DNA of 35,122 nt, taken from Clostridiales bacterium (GTDB lineage Bacteria; Bacillota; Clostridia; Lachnospirales; CAG-274). The notes below the pieces were generated by a model. That model did not search any database. It saw only the letters and a list, made by a program, of their open reading frames with translations, and was not told where the DNA came from. The position numbers were made by a program, and so were the translations under genes. Below are positions 1-7,948 of this stretch, in pieces. The stretch's first letter is position 1. Each line of letters opens with the position of its first letter. The DNA is taken from assembly GCA_021204175.1 (NCBI GenBank), contig JAJPZT010000075.1, forward strand, positions 1 to 35,122, written 5' to 3'.

Positions 1-31
1 CTCCGTTCTTGATTTTTTGTAAAAATATAAT

Positions 32-1279
32 ATGCGCATTGTGTCCACACCTGGTCTTGCCTTAACGCCCTTTATTCACCTGCTTATAAATAAGGTTGAA
101 ATCGATATGGGCTACCTGCGGCTGATTTACATATTGTTTTTGGTTCAGACAGCCTCCTCATATTTGTTCTCTTACAAGCAGTCTCTTTTGAATGCAGACC
201 AAAAATACTACCTTGTTTCAAAATATTCTCTTTATGTGAGAACAGTTTTCAGCTTTGCAAGTGTGGCATTTTTGCTTCTTACAAAAAACTATATTGTTTA
301 TCTGCTTATTCAAATAGTTATGAATTTAGCCACAAATATAGTTATTTCAATGATTGCGGACAGGCTTTATCCCTTTCTTAACAAAAAAGGAACACTGCCC
401 AAAGAAGAGAGGAAAAGCGTTCTTTCTAACGTAAAACACCTTTTCATAGGCTCGCTTTCAGCAAAAATAACCAACTCCACAGACAATATTCTTATTTCTC
501 TTTTGGTAGGCACCTTAAGCATAGGTGCTTATTCATCATACACATTAATTATAAATTCAATGACGAGAATTCTGGAGCAGCTTAGTTCAGCCACTATAGG
601 AAGCATCGGCAACTTAATGGCTGAGGGTGATAAGGAATATATGGATGTGGTTCTTAAAAGGCTGACATTCATCAATTTCTGCCCGGCTATGATCGGTGCG
701 GTTGTGTTTTTGTGTACTTCAACCCCTTTGGTTTGGCTTATGTTCGGAAAGATTTATGTTATGAAGGTACCTGTTGTTTATATGTGTTCATTCAACTTCT
801 TTCTGCTTATTTTAAGAAATCCTCTGTGGCAGGTTATGAAGGTGTCCGGGCTTTTCGCTAAAGATAAAAACACTTCTATTGCCGGAAGCGCCGTAAATTT
901 GGTTGTATCTGTTATTTTCGGGCTGAAGCTGGGTATTTTGGGTATTCTTTTGGGAACAACCTGTACACATATAATTCAAATGGTATTAAAATCCCGAATA
1001 CTTTACAGAGAATATTTAGGCTTTTCGGGCAAAAGCTTTAATCTTCAGCTTGTGAAATACGGCGTTTGCTGCGGTCTTTCGCTTTTAGGTGTAGGGGCTG
1101 TTTGCAGCAAAATCGACTTAAGCCATTTGTATACTGCCTTTTTTGTAAGAGGAACCGTTTCCTTTGTGCTTGTGACCCTGATTATATGGGTTGTTTTCGG
1201 CAGAACCGATGAGTTTAAATATGCCCTTGAAACGGGCAGGGGAATGTTATTGAAGTTTATTCCCCTTAAACGAAAGTAG
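32..1279 (+). CDS. Polysaccharide (Wzx-type) flippase, N-terminus missing
   Basis: This is an integral membrane protein of the MATE/Wzx oligosaccharide-lipid flippase superfamily, which moves lipid-linked sugar repeat units across the cytoplasmic membrane. The readable part is 415 residues with many hydrophobic helices. The segment around residues 25-60 (EIDMGYLRLIYILFLVQTAS, then SYLFSYKQSLLNADQ) matches the part of clostridial flippases that normally lies about 100-150 residues from the start. About 100 N-terminal residues are therefore missing. An in-frame TAA lies at 20-22, four codons upstream of the first ATG, and there is no ribosome site, so ATG 32 is probably not the native start. 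The gene is either cut by the window or contig edge with an error near it, or is truncated. It converges on the MerR gene with only 7 bases between them. The family assignment is good; the specific substrate is unknown. Confidence 0.72.
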   Translation: MRIVSTPGLALTPFIHLLINKVEIDMGYLRLIYILFLVQTASSYLFSYKQSLLNADQKYYLVSKYSLYVRTVFSFASVAFLLLTKNYIVYLLIQIVMNLATNIVISMIADRLYPFLNKKGTLPKEERKSVLSNVKHLFIGSLSAKITNSTDNILISLLVGTLSIGAYSSYTLIINSMTRILEQLSSATIGSIGNLMAEGDKEYMDVVLKRLTFINFCPAMIGAVVFLCTSTPLVWLMFGKIYVMKVPVVYMCSFNFFLLILRNPLWQVMKVSGLFAKDKNTSIAGSAVNLVVSVIFGLKLGILGILLGTTCTHIIQMVLKSRILYREYLGFSGKSFNLQLVKYGVCCGLSLLGVGAVCSKIDLSHLYTAFFVRGTVSFVLVTLIIWVVFGRTDEFKYALETGRGMLLKFIPLKRK

Positions 1280-1286
1280 GCTCCTT

Positions 1287-1736
1287 TTAATCATGTTCAC
1301 TGTGTGAGCTTATAAAGGCTTCTCTTATTTCCTCAGGCATTTCATCCGGGGTTATTGCTTTAAGGCGGTCTTCGTTTCCGTCTTTAATTGCCTGTTCATA
1401 ATACCAGCACTTATATTTAATCATATCCAAAACCTTATTCAATCTTAAGATTTCTTTTTCAACAGCGGCTTTTTGCTTTTCGAAAAGCTCTTTTCGCTGC
1501 GGATAGGTTTCGGCACCCTTACAGCACCAGTCCATAAAAAGTTTAATATCCTTAATTTCAAGTCCTGACTTTTTTAAGCACTCAATTACTCTCAGTGTAT
1601 CGATTTCAGTCTCACTGAAACGGCGTATGCCGGAGACTCGCTTTAAATTAGGGGAAAACCCCTCTTTGTCATAATAACGCAGTGTGGAAACAGGCAGCTT
1701 AAACATATCCGAAATTTGACCTATTGTATAATACAT
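1287..1736 (-). CDS. MerR family transcriptional regulator
   Basis: The 149-residue product has the MerR winged helix-turn-helix at its N-terminus (residues 2-70: YTIGQISDMF, then VSTLRYYDKEGF and the wing SGIRRFSETEID), followed by a coiled-coil dimerisation helix (about 80-110) and a short effector tail. No Cys cluster typical of metal-sensing MerR proteins is visible in the tail, although a CWYYEQ motif near residue 110 is aromatic-rich. It is divergently transcribed from the alpha/beta-hydrolase at 1893, and the intergenic region has a 19-bp-spacer promoter with a perfect dyad, the hallmark of MerR activation by DNA untwisting. I infer that it activates the hydrolase gene in response to a small organic ligand. 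The ligand cannot be read from sequence. Confidence 0.93.
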   Translation of the reverse strand: MYYTIGQISDMFKLPVSTLRYYDKEGFSPNLKRVSGIRRFSETEIDTLRVIECLKKSGLEIKDIKLFMDWCCKGAETYPQRKELFEKQKAAVEKEILRLNKVLDMIKYKCWYYEQAIKDGNEDRLKAITPDEMPEEIREAFISSHSEHD

Positions 1737-1765
1737 AATTTCCTCCGAAAAAATAAAAAATACCC

Positions 1766-1796
1766 TTGACCTAAAGTTAGGTTTAGGTTATATAAT
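1766..1796 (+). promoter_or_regulatory. MerR-type promoter with dyad operator
   Basis: The -35 TTGACC (1766-1771) and -10 TATAAT (1791-1796) are separated by 19 bp rather than 17, the over-long spacing used by MerR-controlled promoters. The spacer region carries a perfect inverted repeat, ACCTAAA-GTTAGG-TTTAGGT (1769-1788). It reads toward the hydrolase gene at 1893 and lies about 30 bp upstream of the divergent MerR gene. Confidence 0.88.
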
Positions 1797-1892
1797 TAAA
1801 TTATCACAAAGAGAGCATTATGTCAAGAGCTTGTTTGCAGTTTTGACATATGCATAAAAGAAAGCATAATAACAGAACGGAGGTATATTTAA

Positions 1893-2870
1893 ATGGAAAA
1901 ACTGAATTTAACAAATGAATGGGACAAAACCTTTCCCAAAAGCGAAAAGGTAAACCACAGCAAGGTTACATTTCACAACCGCTACGGCATAACTCTTGCG
2001 GCGGATATGTATGTGCCTAAGGGAGCAGAGGGGAAGCTTGCTGCAATAGCTGTCTGCGGTCCTTTCGGAGCAGTTAAGGAGCAGTCGGCAGGCTTATACG
2101 CTCAGACAATGGCTGAAAAGGGCTTTTTGACAATTGCCTTTGATCCTTCTTTTACAGGTGAAAGCGGCGGCGAACCCAGATATATGGCTTCACCGGATAT
2201 TAACACAGAGGATTTTCAGGCTGCCGTTGATTTTCTGTCGGTACAGGAAAATGTAGACCCCGAAAAAATAGGTATTTTGGGTATCTGCGGCTGGGGCGGT
2301 ATGGCACTTAACACAGCGGCTCTTGACACAAGAATTAAAGCCACCGTTGCTTCCACAATGTATGATATGACAAGAGTAAATGCCAAGGGCTATTTTGACA
2401 GTGAGGACAGCGAAGAAGCAAGATATGAAAAGAGAAAAGCCCTTAATGCTCAGAGAACTGCTGATTTTAAATCGGGCAGCTATGTTTTGGGCGGCGGAGT
2501 TGTTGACCCTCTCCCCGATGATGCGCCATTCTTTGTAAAGGACTATTACGACTACTATAAAACAAACAGGGGCTACCACAAGAGGTCGCTCAACTCAAAC
2601 GGCGGCTGGAATGTAACCGGCTGTATGTCCTTTATGAATATGCCCATTTTGCAGTACAGCGATGAAATAAGAAGCGCCGTTCTTATAATTCACGGAGAAA
2701 AGGCTCACTCCTGTTATTTCAGCAAGGACGCATTTAAAAAATTAAAAGGTGACAATAAAGAGCTTATGATTATCCCCGGTGCAGTTCATACAGACCTTTA
2801 TGACAAAACGGATATAATTCCTTTTGATAAGCTTAAGACATTTTTTGATAAGTATTTAAACAATAAATAA
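1893..2870 (+). CDS. Alpha/beta-hydrolase (dienelactone-hydrolase/YcjY-like)
   Basis: The 325-residue protein has an alpha/beta-hydrolase fold typical of dienelactone-hydrolase-like and YcjY-like proteins. Visible landmarks are an oxyanion-region strand (AAIAVCGPFGAVKEQ), the nucleophile elbow region (residues 127-136, GILGICGWGG), a late acidic segment (IIHGEKAHS, Glu269) and a C-terminal His299 in PGAVHTDLYD. The elbow is unusual. Where relatives read C-x-S-G-G, this one has C132-G-W134-G-G, so the usual Ser is Trp and Cys132 is the only nearby nucleophile candidate. The start follows a strong ribosome site (GGAGG). The gene is transcribed from the MerR-type promoter upstream and probably is the MerR target. 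Substrate unknown; a detoxification or ester/lactone hydrolysis role is inference. Confidence 0.85.
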   Translation: MEKLNLTNEWDKTFPKSEKVNHSKVTFHNRYGITLAADMYVPKGAEGKLAAIAVCGPFGAVKEQSAGLYAQTMAEKGFLTIAFDPSFTGESGGEPRYMASPDINTEDFQAAVDFLSVQENVDPEKIGILGICGWGGMALNTAALDTRIKATVASTMYDMTRVNAKGYFDSEDSEEARYEKRKALNAQRTADFKSGSYVLGGGVVDPLPDDAPFFVKDYYDYYKTNRGYHKRSLNSNGGWNVTGCMSFMNMPILQYSDEIRSAVLIIHGEKAHSCYFSKDAFKKLKGDNKELMIIPGAVHTDLYDKTDIIPFDKLKTFFDKYLNNK

Positions 2871-2889
2871 TCAATAAGTAATAAGCAAT

Positions 2890-2919
2890 AAGCCCCTCGT
2901 TCAAGCTGAACGGGGGCTT
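2890..2919. terminator. Hairpin between convergent hydrolase and galM genes
   Basis: The arms 2890-2903 and 2907-2919 form a stem (AAGCCCC...CGTTCA with TGAACG...GGGGCTT) with one bulged T and a 3-nt loop. It lies between two convergent genes. The T-rich tracts on either side are weak, so termination efficiency is uncertain. Confidence 0.7.
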
Positions 2920-2928
2920 AACTTTCTG

Positions 2929-3927
2929 TCACATTATTGAAAATTTATAAACGGTTTTTTGTATGTATATATCCCCGGGGTAAAGAACAGGTGAGGGGAA
3001 GTTAGGCTGATTTACTGCATTGGGAAAGTGCTGGGCTTCTATGCAAAGACCGCTTGAATTTCCGTAGGATGAGCCATTTTTGCCCTTTCTTTCGGAAAGA
3101 AGCCCGGAGGTATAGAGCTGAGCCCCTTCCATATTGGTTTCGAATGTCATATTTATGCCTGTTTTTGGGCAGTATGCCGTAACCGCAGTCTTTCCGTCAT
3201 TTTTCAAAACATAGTTGCAGTCAAGCCCTTTGGGCAGAGCCTTAAGGCGTTCGCCTAATATAACGGGACTTCTCAGTTCGAAAGGAGTTCCCTCTACCGG
3301 GCAGATTTTCCCTGTGGGAATATTTTCATTGTCGGAAGGGGTAAAAAAGTCTGAATTTACGCCTACAATATGGTCGAAAATTTTGCCCTCACCCCCTAAA
3401 TTAAAATAGGTGTGGTTAGTAAAGTTTACAGGGGTCGCCTTGTCGGTGACTGCTGAATATTCTATAATAAGTGCGCTGTCCTTTAATGTATATGTTACCT
3501 CCGCTTTGAGATTTCCGGGAAAGCCCCCTTCGCCGTCTTTTGACACAGCTTTAAAGGTTACGCTGTTTTCTCCTGTTTCGAAATCCCAAAGGCGCATATA
3601 AAGCCCTGTGCTTCCGCTGTGGTTGCAGTTGTTTCCCTCATTTTTTTCAAGAATGTATTCTTTTCCGTCTATTGAGAATTTAGCTCCCTTAATTCTGTTG
3701 GCACAAGGTCCCACTATAGCCCCCATACAGCCGTCGTTTTTGACATATTCATCCAAGGTGTCATAGCCTAAAGCCACGTCCGTCATTCCTCCCTCTTTGT
3801 TAGGCACAAAAAGAGAACGAACCGACGCTCCGTAGGGGATAAACTCCGCCTTGAGACCTCCCCCTGTTATTTCAATTAAAGGCACATCCGTTTTTCCAAT
3901 CATTCCGAAAGGTTTTATATTAACCAT
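2929..3927 (-). CDS. galM: Aldose 1-epimerase (galactose mutarotase)
   Basis: This enzyme interconverts alpha- and beta-galactose (or glucose) so that galactokinase receives the alpha anomer. The protein shows the family landmarks: an N-terminal GGGLKAEFIPYGASVRSLFVP strand pair, ALGYDTLDEYVKNDGCMGAIVGPCANRI, the catalytic-His segment VNFTNHTYFNLGGEG, and the C-terminal GLCIEAQHFPNAVNQPNFP with the conserved Glu and His. Length (about 332 residues) is normal. An ATG at 3936 directly abuts the AGGGGG ribosome site, leaving no spacer, so the ATG at 3927 is the more likely start. It sits 20 bases downstream of galK on the same strand, forming a galKM operon. Confidence 0.95.
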   Translation of the reverse strand: MVNIKPFGMIGKTDVPLIEITGGGLKAEFIPYGASVRSLFVPNKEGGMTDVALGYDTLDEYVKNDGCMGAIVGPCANRIKGAKFSIDGKEYILEKNEGNNCNHSGSTGLYMRLWDFETGENSVTFKAVSKDGEGGFPGNLKAEVTYTLKDSALIIEYSAVTDKATPVNFTNHTYFNLGGEGKIFDHIVGVNSDFFTPSDNENIPTGKICPVEGTPFELRSPVILGERLKALPKGLDCNYVLKNDGKTAVTAYCPKTGINMTFETNMEGAQLYTSGLLSERKGKNGSSYGNSSGLCIEAQHFPNAVNQPNFPSPVLYPGDIYIQKTVYKFSIM

Positions 3928-3948
3928 ATCTGTCATCCCCCTATGTAA

Positions 3949-5229
3949 TCACAAAACCTTAATTCCGCCGCAGCTTCTGACGTTTACCACCCGACAGCTG
4001 TCCTTGCCGAAAGCCGCTTCATAGCCTGTCTTAAACTCCGAAACTATATCCGAGGGAACAAAAGCCTGAGCAGTTCCCCCGAAGCCGCCGCCGTGAACCC
4101 TGACAGCCCCTTTTCCGCCTAAAAGCCTTTCCGCAAGACCTATCGCTACCATAAGCTCCTGACTTTTAGTTTGCCCTGTAGGCACGACATTCTGAAGATA
4201 CATAGCTGAAGAAGCCCCTGAAGCCCTCACAAGCTTCAAAAAGCCTTCGAAGTCGCCGTGCTTCAGTGCCTCCGCTTCTTGAATTGCCTTCTTGTTGTCC
4301 TCAAAATAATGCATAGCCCTTAAAACAGCCCTGTCTCCGGCTGATTTTCTTAAATCGGGAAGAGCCTTATAAAAGTCGGCTTCGTCTACGTCTCTTAAGG
4401 CTGTTTTTCCGAAATACTTGCTTATGCGTCCCATTTCATCGGTTATTGAAGCATATTCGTTTGTTAAATCGGCATGATCTGCCTTTGAATTTAAAATGCA
4501 AAGCACATAGCCCTCACCCTTAAGGTCAAGCTCGCCGCGCTGAACCTTTGGTGCTTTGGGGTCGAAAAAGTCTATGGCGCAGACGCCGCCCACTGCGCTG
4601 ACGGTCTGATCCATTAGCCCGGAGGGCTTTCCGAAAAATACGTTTTCGGCATATCCGCCTATTTTTGCCACGTCCACAGGGGACGCCTTGTCGCTGAAAA
4701 ACAGGCTGTTTATAATTGTTCCGATTAAAACCTCGAAGGCTGCCGAGGAGCTTAAGCCGCTGCCCCCCGGTACGTCCGAAATAACGTAGGCGTCAAAGCC
4801 GTCAGAGCCGAAGTCACAGCCCAAATTATGAAAGCCTGAAGCCATACCCCTTATAGGGGCTTTCGTAGAGTTGGCTTCGCCCTTTTTAGGCTCAAGGTCT
4901 GAAAGGTCAACCCTGCAGAAGGACCGCCCCTCTGACTTAAGGCGAATAAGCCCTGCCTTGTTTGGCTTAACCGCTGCCAAAATGTCAAGGTCTACGCTTG
5001 CGGCTAAAACGCAGCCATGCTGGTGGTCGGTGTGGTTTCCGCCGATTTCCGTTCTGCCCGGGGCGCTGAAAATGCTTTTCGCATCATAGCCGAAAAAATC
5101 CTTAAAGCTTTTAATAAGCCCCGAATATCTTGCCCTTGCTTCTTCAAGGCGTGTTTCTCCGTAAAGCCCTGTGAGTGTTTTGTCCAAACCGCCTTGTCTT
5201 ATTATTTGAATTAAATCCTTATTTTTCAT
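3949..5229 (-). CDS. galK: Galactokinase
   Basis: GalK phosphorylates galactose to galactose-1-phosphate in the Leloir pathway in the cytoplasm. The three GHMP-kinase motifs are present: the sugar-binding motif near residue 55 (APGRTEIGGNHTDHQHG), the ATP loop (VPGGSGLSSSAAFEV) and the C-terminal VHGGGFGGTAQAF. The protein is about 426 residues, slightly longer than the E. coli enzyme but usual for clostridial GalK. A GTG at 5238 extends the frame by three codons, but the ribosome site AGGTGA is correctly spaced only for ATG 5229. It is the first gene of galKM. The mgl importer 5 kb away brings in its substrate; galT and galE are not in the window. Confidence 0.96.
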   Translation of the reverse strand: MKNKDLIQIIRQGGLDKTLTGLYGETRLEEARARYSGLIKSFKDFFGYDAKSIFSAPGRTEIGGNHTDHQHGCVLAASVDLDILAAVKPNKAGLIRLKSEGRSFCRVDLSDLEPKKGEANSTKAPIRGMASGFHNLGCDFGSDGFDAYVISDVPGGSGLSSSAAFEVLIGTIINSLFFSDKASPVDVAKIGGYAENVFFGKPSGLMDQTVSAVGGVCAIDFFDPKAPKVQRGELDLKGEGYVLCILNSKADHADLTNEYASITDEMGRISKYFGKTALRDVDEADFYKALPDLRKSAGDRAVLRAMHYFEDNKKAIQEAEALKHGDFEGFLKLVRASGASSAMYLQNVVPTGQTKSQELMVAIGLAERLLGGKGAVRVHGGGFGGTAQAFVPSDIVSEFKTGYEAAFGKDSCRVVNVRSCGGIKVL

Positions 5230-5272
5230 AATTATCACCTGTTAAAGTTAATAAAGTTTTTTCTTATAATAT

Positions 5273-5301
5273 ATTGTATCAAACTTGTAAACCTTTGTAA
5301 A
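5273..5301 (-). promoter_or_regulatory. Predicted sigma-A promoter of galKM
   Basis: On the minus strand, -35 TTTACA (5296-5301) and -10 TACAAT (5273-5278) are separated by exactly 17 bp, about 45 bases upstream of galK. An overlapping alternative (TTTACA with TATAAG) is shifted by 11 bases. Confidence 0.65.
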
Positions 5302-5363
5302 ACACAAATTTAATTTTCTAAGACCTTTTTTATATTTTTTTAATAATTTGCTCCTCTTAACCA

Positions 5364-5392
5364 TTGAAAAAAAATGAAAATAAGTTTATAAT
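5364..5392 (+). promoter_or_regulatory. Predicted sigma-A promoter of the WalRK-like operon
   Basis: The -35 TTGAAA (5364-5369) and -10 TATAAT (5387-5392) have a 17-bp spacer, 40 bases upstream of the response-regulator start at 5433. Confidence 0.75.
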
Positions 5393-5432
5393 AGAATAAG
5401 ACTATCGAAAAAAATTTTAAGAGAGGTGCTTT

Positions 5433-6137
5433 ATGGACTACTATACTGTTTTGGTTGTTGACGATGAAGAAAGTATTGTAAATATTATTGAATATAACCT
5501 TAAAAAAGAAAAATATAACGTATTAAAGGCATATAACGGCGAAGACGGCTTAAATTTGGCTCTGACAAAAAAGCCCGACCTTGTAATTTTGGATATTATG
5601 ATGCCTAAAATGGACGGCTATGAAGTTTGCAGAAGGCTCAGGGCGAAAAGCGACGTGCCTATAATTATGCTGACGGCAAGAGCCGACGAGGTAGACACAA
5701 TTTTGGGTCTTGAAATGGGCGCCGACGACTATGTGACAAAGCCCTTTAAAACAAGAGAGCTTTTGGCAAGGGTTAAAGCCAACATCCGCCGCAAGAGAGA
5801 CTATGTTTCCGCTGAAAAGGAAGAGGCTCTGCCCACAGCGGATACCTTCAAAAATTTAGTTATCGACTATGACCGCTATGAGGTGACGAAAAACGGCGAA
5901 AGCATTTATCTCACAATGCGTGAATATGAGCTTTTATTCTTCCTTGCCAAAAACAAGAAGAAGCCCTTTACACGTGAGGAGCTTTTGACAAAGGTTTGGG
6001 GCTATGACTACAGCTGCGGCGATGCACGTTCCGTAGACGTTACAATCCGCCGTTTAAGAGAAAAAATAGAGGATGACCCGGGAAAGCCCCAGTATATTAT
6101 CACAAAAAGGGGTATAGGCTATTATTTTGCGGGATAA
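5433..6137 (+). CDS. walR: WalR-like OmpR-family response regulator
   Basis: The 234-residue protein has a receiver domain (residues 4-118; acidic pair D10/D11, phospho-acceptor D54 in LVILDIMMP, switch Thr in MLTARAD and conserved K103 in VTKPFK) followed by an OmpR/PhoB winged-helix DNA-binding domain (about 135-232, ending RRLREKIEDDP...TKRGIGYYF). The C-terminal sequence is close to the WalR (YycF) signature, the essential regulator of cell-wall hydrolases in Firmicutes. PhoP is the alternative. It is followed 12 bases later by its kinase. The usual WalH, WalI and WalJ companion genes are not present here, so the WalR name is likely but not proven. Confidence 0.88.
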   Translation: MDYYTVLVVDDEESIVNIIEYNLKKEKYNVLKAYNGEDGLNLALTKKPDLVILDIMMPKMDGYEVCRRLRAKSDVPIIMLTARADEVDTILGLEMGADDYVTKPFKTRELLARVKANIRRKRDYVSAEKEEALPTADTFKNLVIDYDRYEVTKNGESIYLTMREYELLFFLAKNKKKPFTREELLTKVWGYDYSCGDARSVDVTIRRLREKIEDDPGKPQYIITKRGIGYYFAG

Positions 6138-6149
6138 GTAGGAGTTAAA

Positions 6150-7913
6150 ATGAAAAGTATTCGTTGGAAACTGGTTTTTATGTATCTCAGTTTGGTGTTT
6201 ATAGTTATGATAATCAGCGGAACATTCATAATTATGCGCACATATTCAAGAGAAATTAAAAATGCCGAGGATGAGCTTTCGGGCTGTGCCGAATATATAT
6301 CGGAAGAAATTATTGACAGATATGAAAACCCCGATAATTTTCAAAGCGCCTTTTTGAAGCTTTTTATAACAAGCTCCTCTTTGAGAAATGTTCAGGCAAG
6401 CATAATCAGCCCCAACGGAAAGACTATAGCTTCTTCAACCTCTGTTTCTTCCGACGACTTTATTACCTACAACAACTCCGCTGTTATTTCGGCTTTAGCC
6501 GGCAGCGAGGCTTTTGCGACCCGAATTAAAAGCACTGACGAAAATTCACAGGTTAAAGAGTGGTTTTCCTACGCACTGCCCGTTAAGGACGAAAACGACG
6601 CTGTTAAATATGTAATTTATCTTCAAATGGACGCTTCGGGCGTAAACACAAGCCTTATGCAGACCACATCAACTATTTTGATTGCGGTGCTTCTGGCTCT
6701 TTCGGCTACCTGTGTAATAGCCCTTATTTTTGCAAACACAATTACAAAGCCCATTGCCCTTCTGACCAAAAAGGCAAATCAGCTTGCAAAGGGCAGGCTT
6801 AACACAACTATAAGCATTATGAGCAACGATGAAATAGGTCAGCTGACTAAAAGCTTTAACCATATGTCAAGAGAGCTTCGAAAAACCCTTAACGATATGG
6901 AAAACGAAAACAGAAAGCTTGAGGTTGTGCTTCATAATATTACAGACGGCGTTATGGCTTTTGACGAACACGGAAACCTTATTCACGCAAACAATCTTTG
7001 CTATGAAATGCTTGAAATCGACCGTTTAAAGGTTTCTCTTGACTGGTTTTTGGATAAAATTGAAGTGGATCGGTCGGAGCTTTTGCCAAACACTATCACA
7101 GAAGCGGTGGTTGAAGAAAACCATAAATATATTAATGTGGCTTTAATTCCTTATGAAAGTGCGAAAATTTCCGTAAGCGGTGTTGTTGCCGTTCTTTCGG
7201 ATATAACAAAATACCGTGAGCTTGACGATATGCGGAAGGAGTTTGTGGCGAATGTGTCTCACGAAATCCGCACGCCTTTGACCACTATTAAAAGCTATGT
7301 GGAAACACTTCTTGACGGAGCCGTTGAAGATATAGACACGGCACGGGACTTTTTGCAGATAATTGACGACGCCACAGACAGAATGTCTCTTTTAGCAGGG
7401 GATCTTCTTTCTCTTTCACGTTTGGACACAAACACCGTCCGCTTTGATATGCAGAAGCTGAACCTTGTTAAAATAGCCGAAAACTGCATAACACAGTCGA
7501 TAATTACTGCCGAAAGCAACAACCACACCTTGAAGCTTATTCCCCCGAAGGCTGACCCTTGTTACATTATGGCTGACGAAAGCCGCCTTATGCAGGTTGT
7601 AAACAATATTGTGGGAAATTCAATTAAATACAGCGGCGACGGTGCGGACATAACCCTTAAAATAACATGGGGCAAAACGAAGTATTATCTCGAAATAAGC
7701 GATAACGGCGTAGGTGTGGATGAAGCGGAGCTTGACAGAATTTTTGAGCGTTTCTACCGTATAGACAAAGCCCGTTCACGTTCTATGGGCGGCAACGGCT
7801 TGGGGCTTTCCATAGCCAAAGAGCTAACTGAAGAAATGGGAGGAACAATCTCCGCTTATTCGGCTCCCGGTGAGGGGCTGACTATGGTTTTGGCTTTTCC
7901 CAAAGTCAAATAA
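6150..7913 (+). CDS. walK: WalK-like sensor histidine kinase
   Basis: The 587-residue membrane kinase is laid out as: TM1 (about 8-30), an extracytoplasmic sensor of about 140 residues, TM2 (about 174-197), a HAMP linker (about 198-250), a PAS domain (about 255-350, VLHNITDGVMAFDEHGNLIHAN), a HisKA dimerisation domain with phospho-His371 in VSHEIRTPLTT, and a HATPase_c domain with N box (NNIVGNSIKYS), G1 (ISDNGVGV), F box and G2 (GGNGLGLSIAKE). HAMP plus PAS before HisKA and the partner regulator match WalK or PhoR. It is cotranscribed with the regulator at 5433. The signal is unknown; an envelope role is inferred from the family. Confidence 0.9.
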   Translation: MKSIRWKLVFMYLSLVFIVMIISGTFIIMRTYSREIKNAEDELSGCAEYISEEIIDRYENPDNFQSAFLKLFITSSSLRNVQASIISPNGKTIASSTSVSSDDFITYNNSAVISALAGSEAFATRIKSTDENSQVKEWFSYALPVKDENDAVKYVIYLQMDASGVNTSLMQTTSTILIAVLLALSATCVIALIFANTITKPIALLTKKANQLAKGRLNTTISIMSNDEIGQLTKSFNHMSRELRKTLNDMENENRKLEVVLHNITDGVMAFDEHGNLIHANNLCYEMLEIDRLKVSLDWFLDKIEVDRSELLPNTITEAVVEENHKYINVALIPYESAKISVSGVVAVLSDITKYRELDDMRKEFVANVSHEIRTPLTTIKSYVETLLDGAVEDIDTARDFLQIIDDATDRMSLLAGDLLSLSRLDTNTVRFDMQKLNLVKIAENCITQSIITAESNNHTLKLIPPKADPCYIMADESRLMQVVNNIVGNSIKYSGDGADITLKITWGKTKYYLEISDNGVGVDEAELDRIFERFYRIDKARSRSMGGNGLGLSIAKELTEEMGGTISAYSAPGEGLTMVLAFPKVK

Positions 7914-7948
7914 TTTTTTAATATTTTTACAAAGAGAAAGGAAATGAT

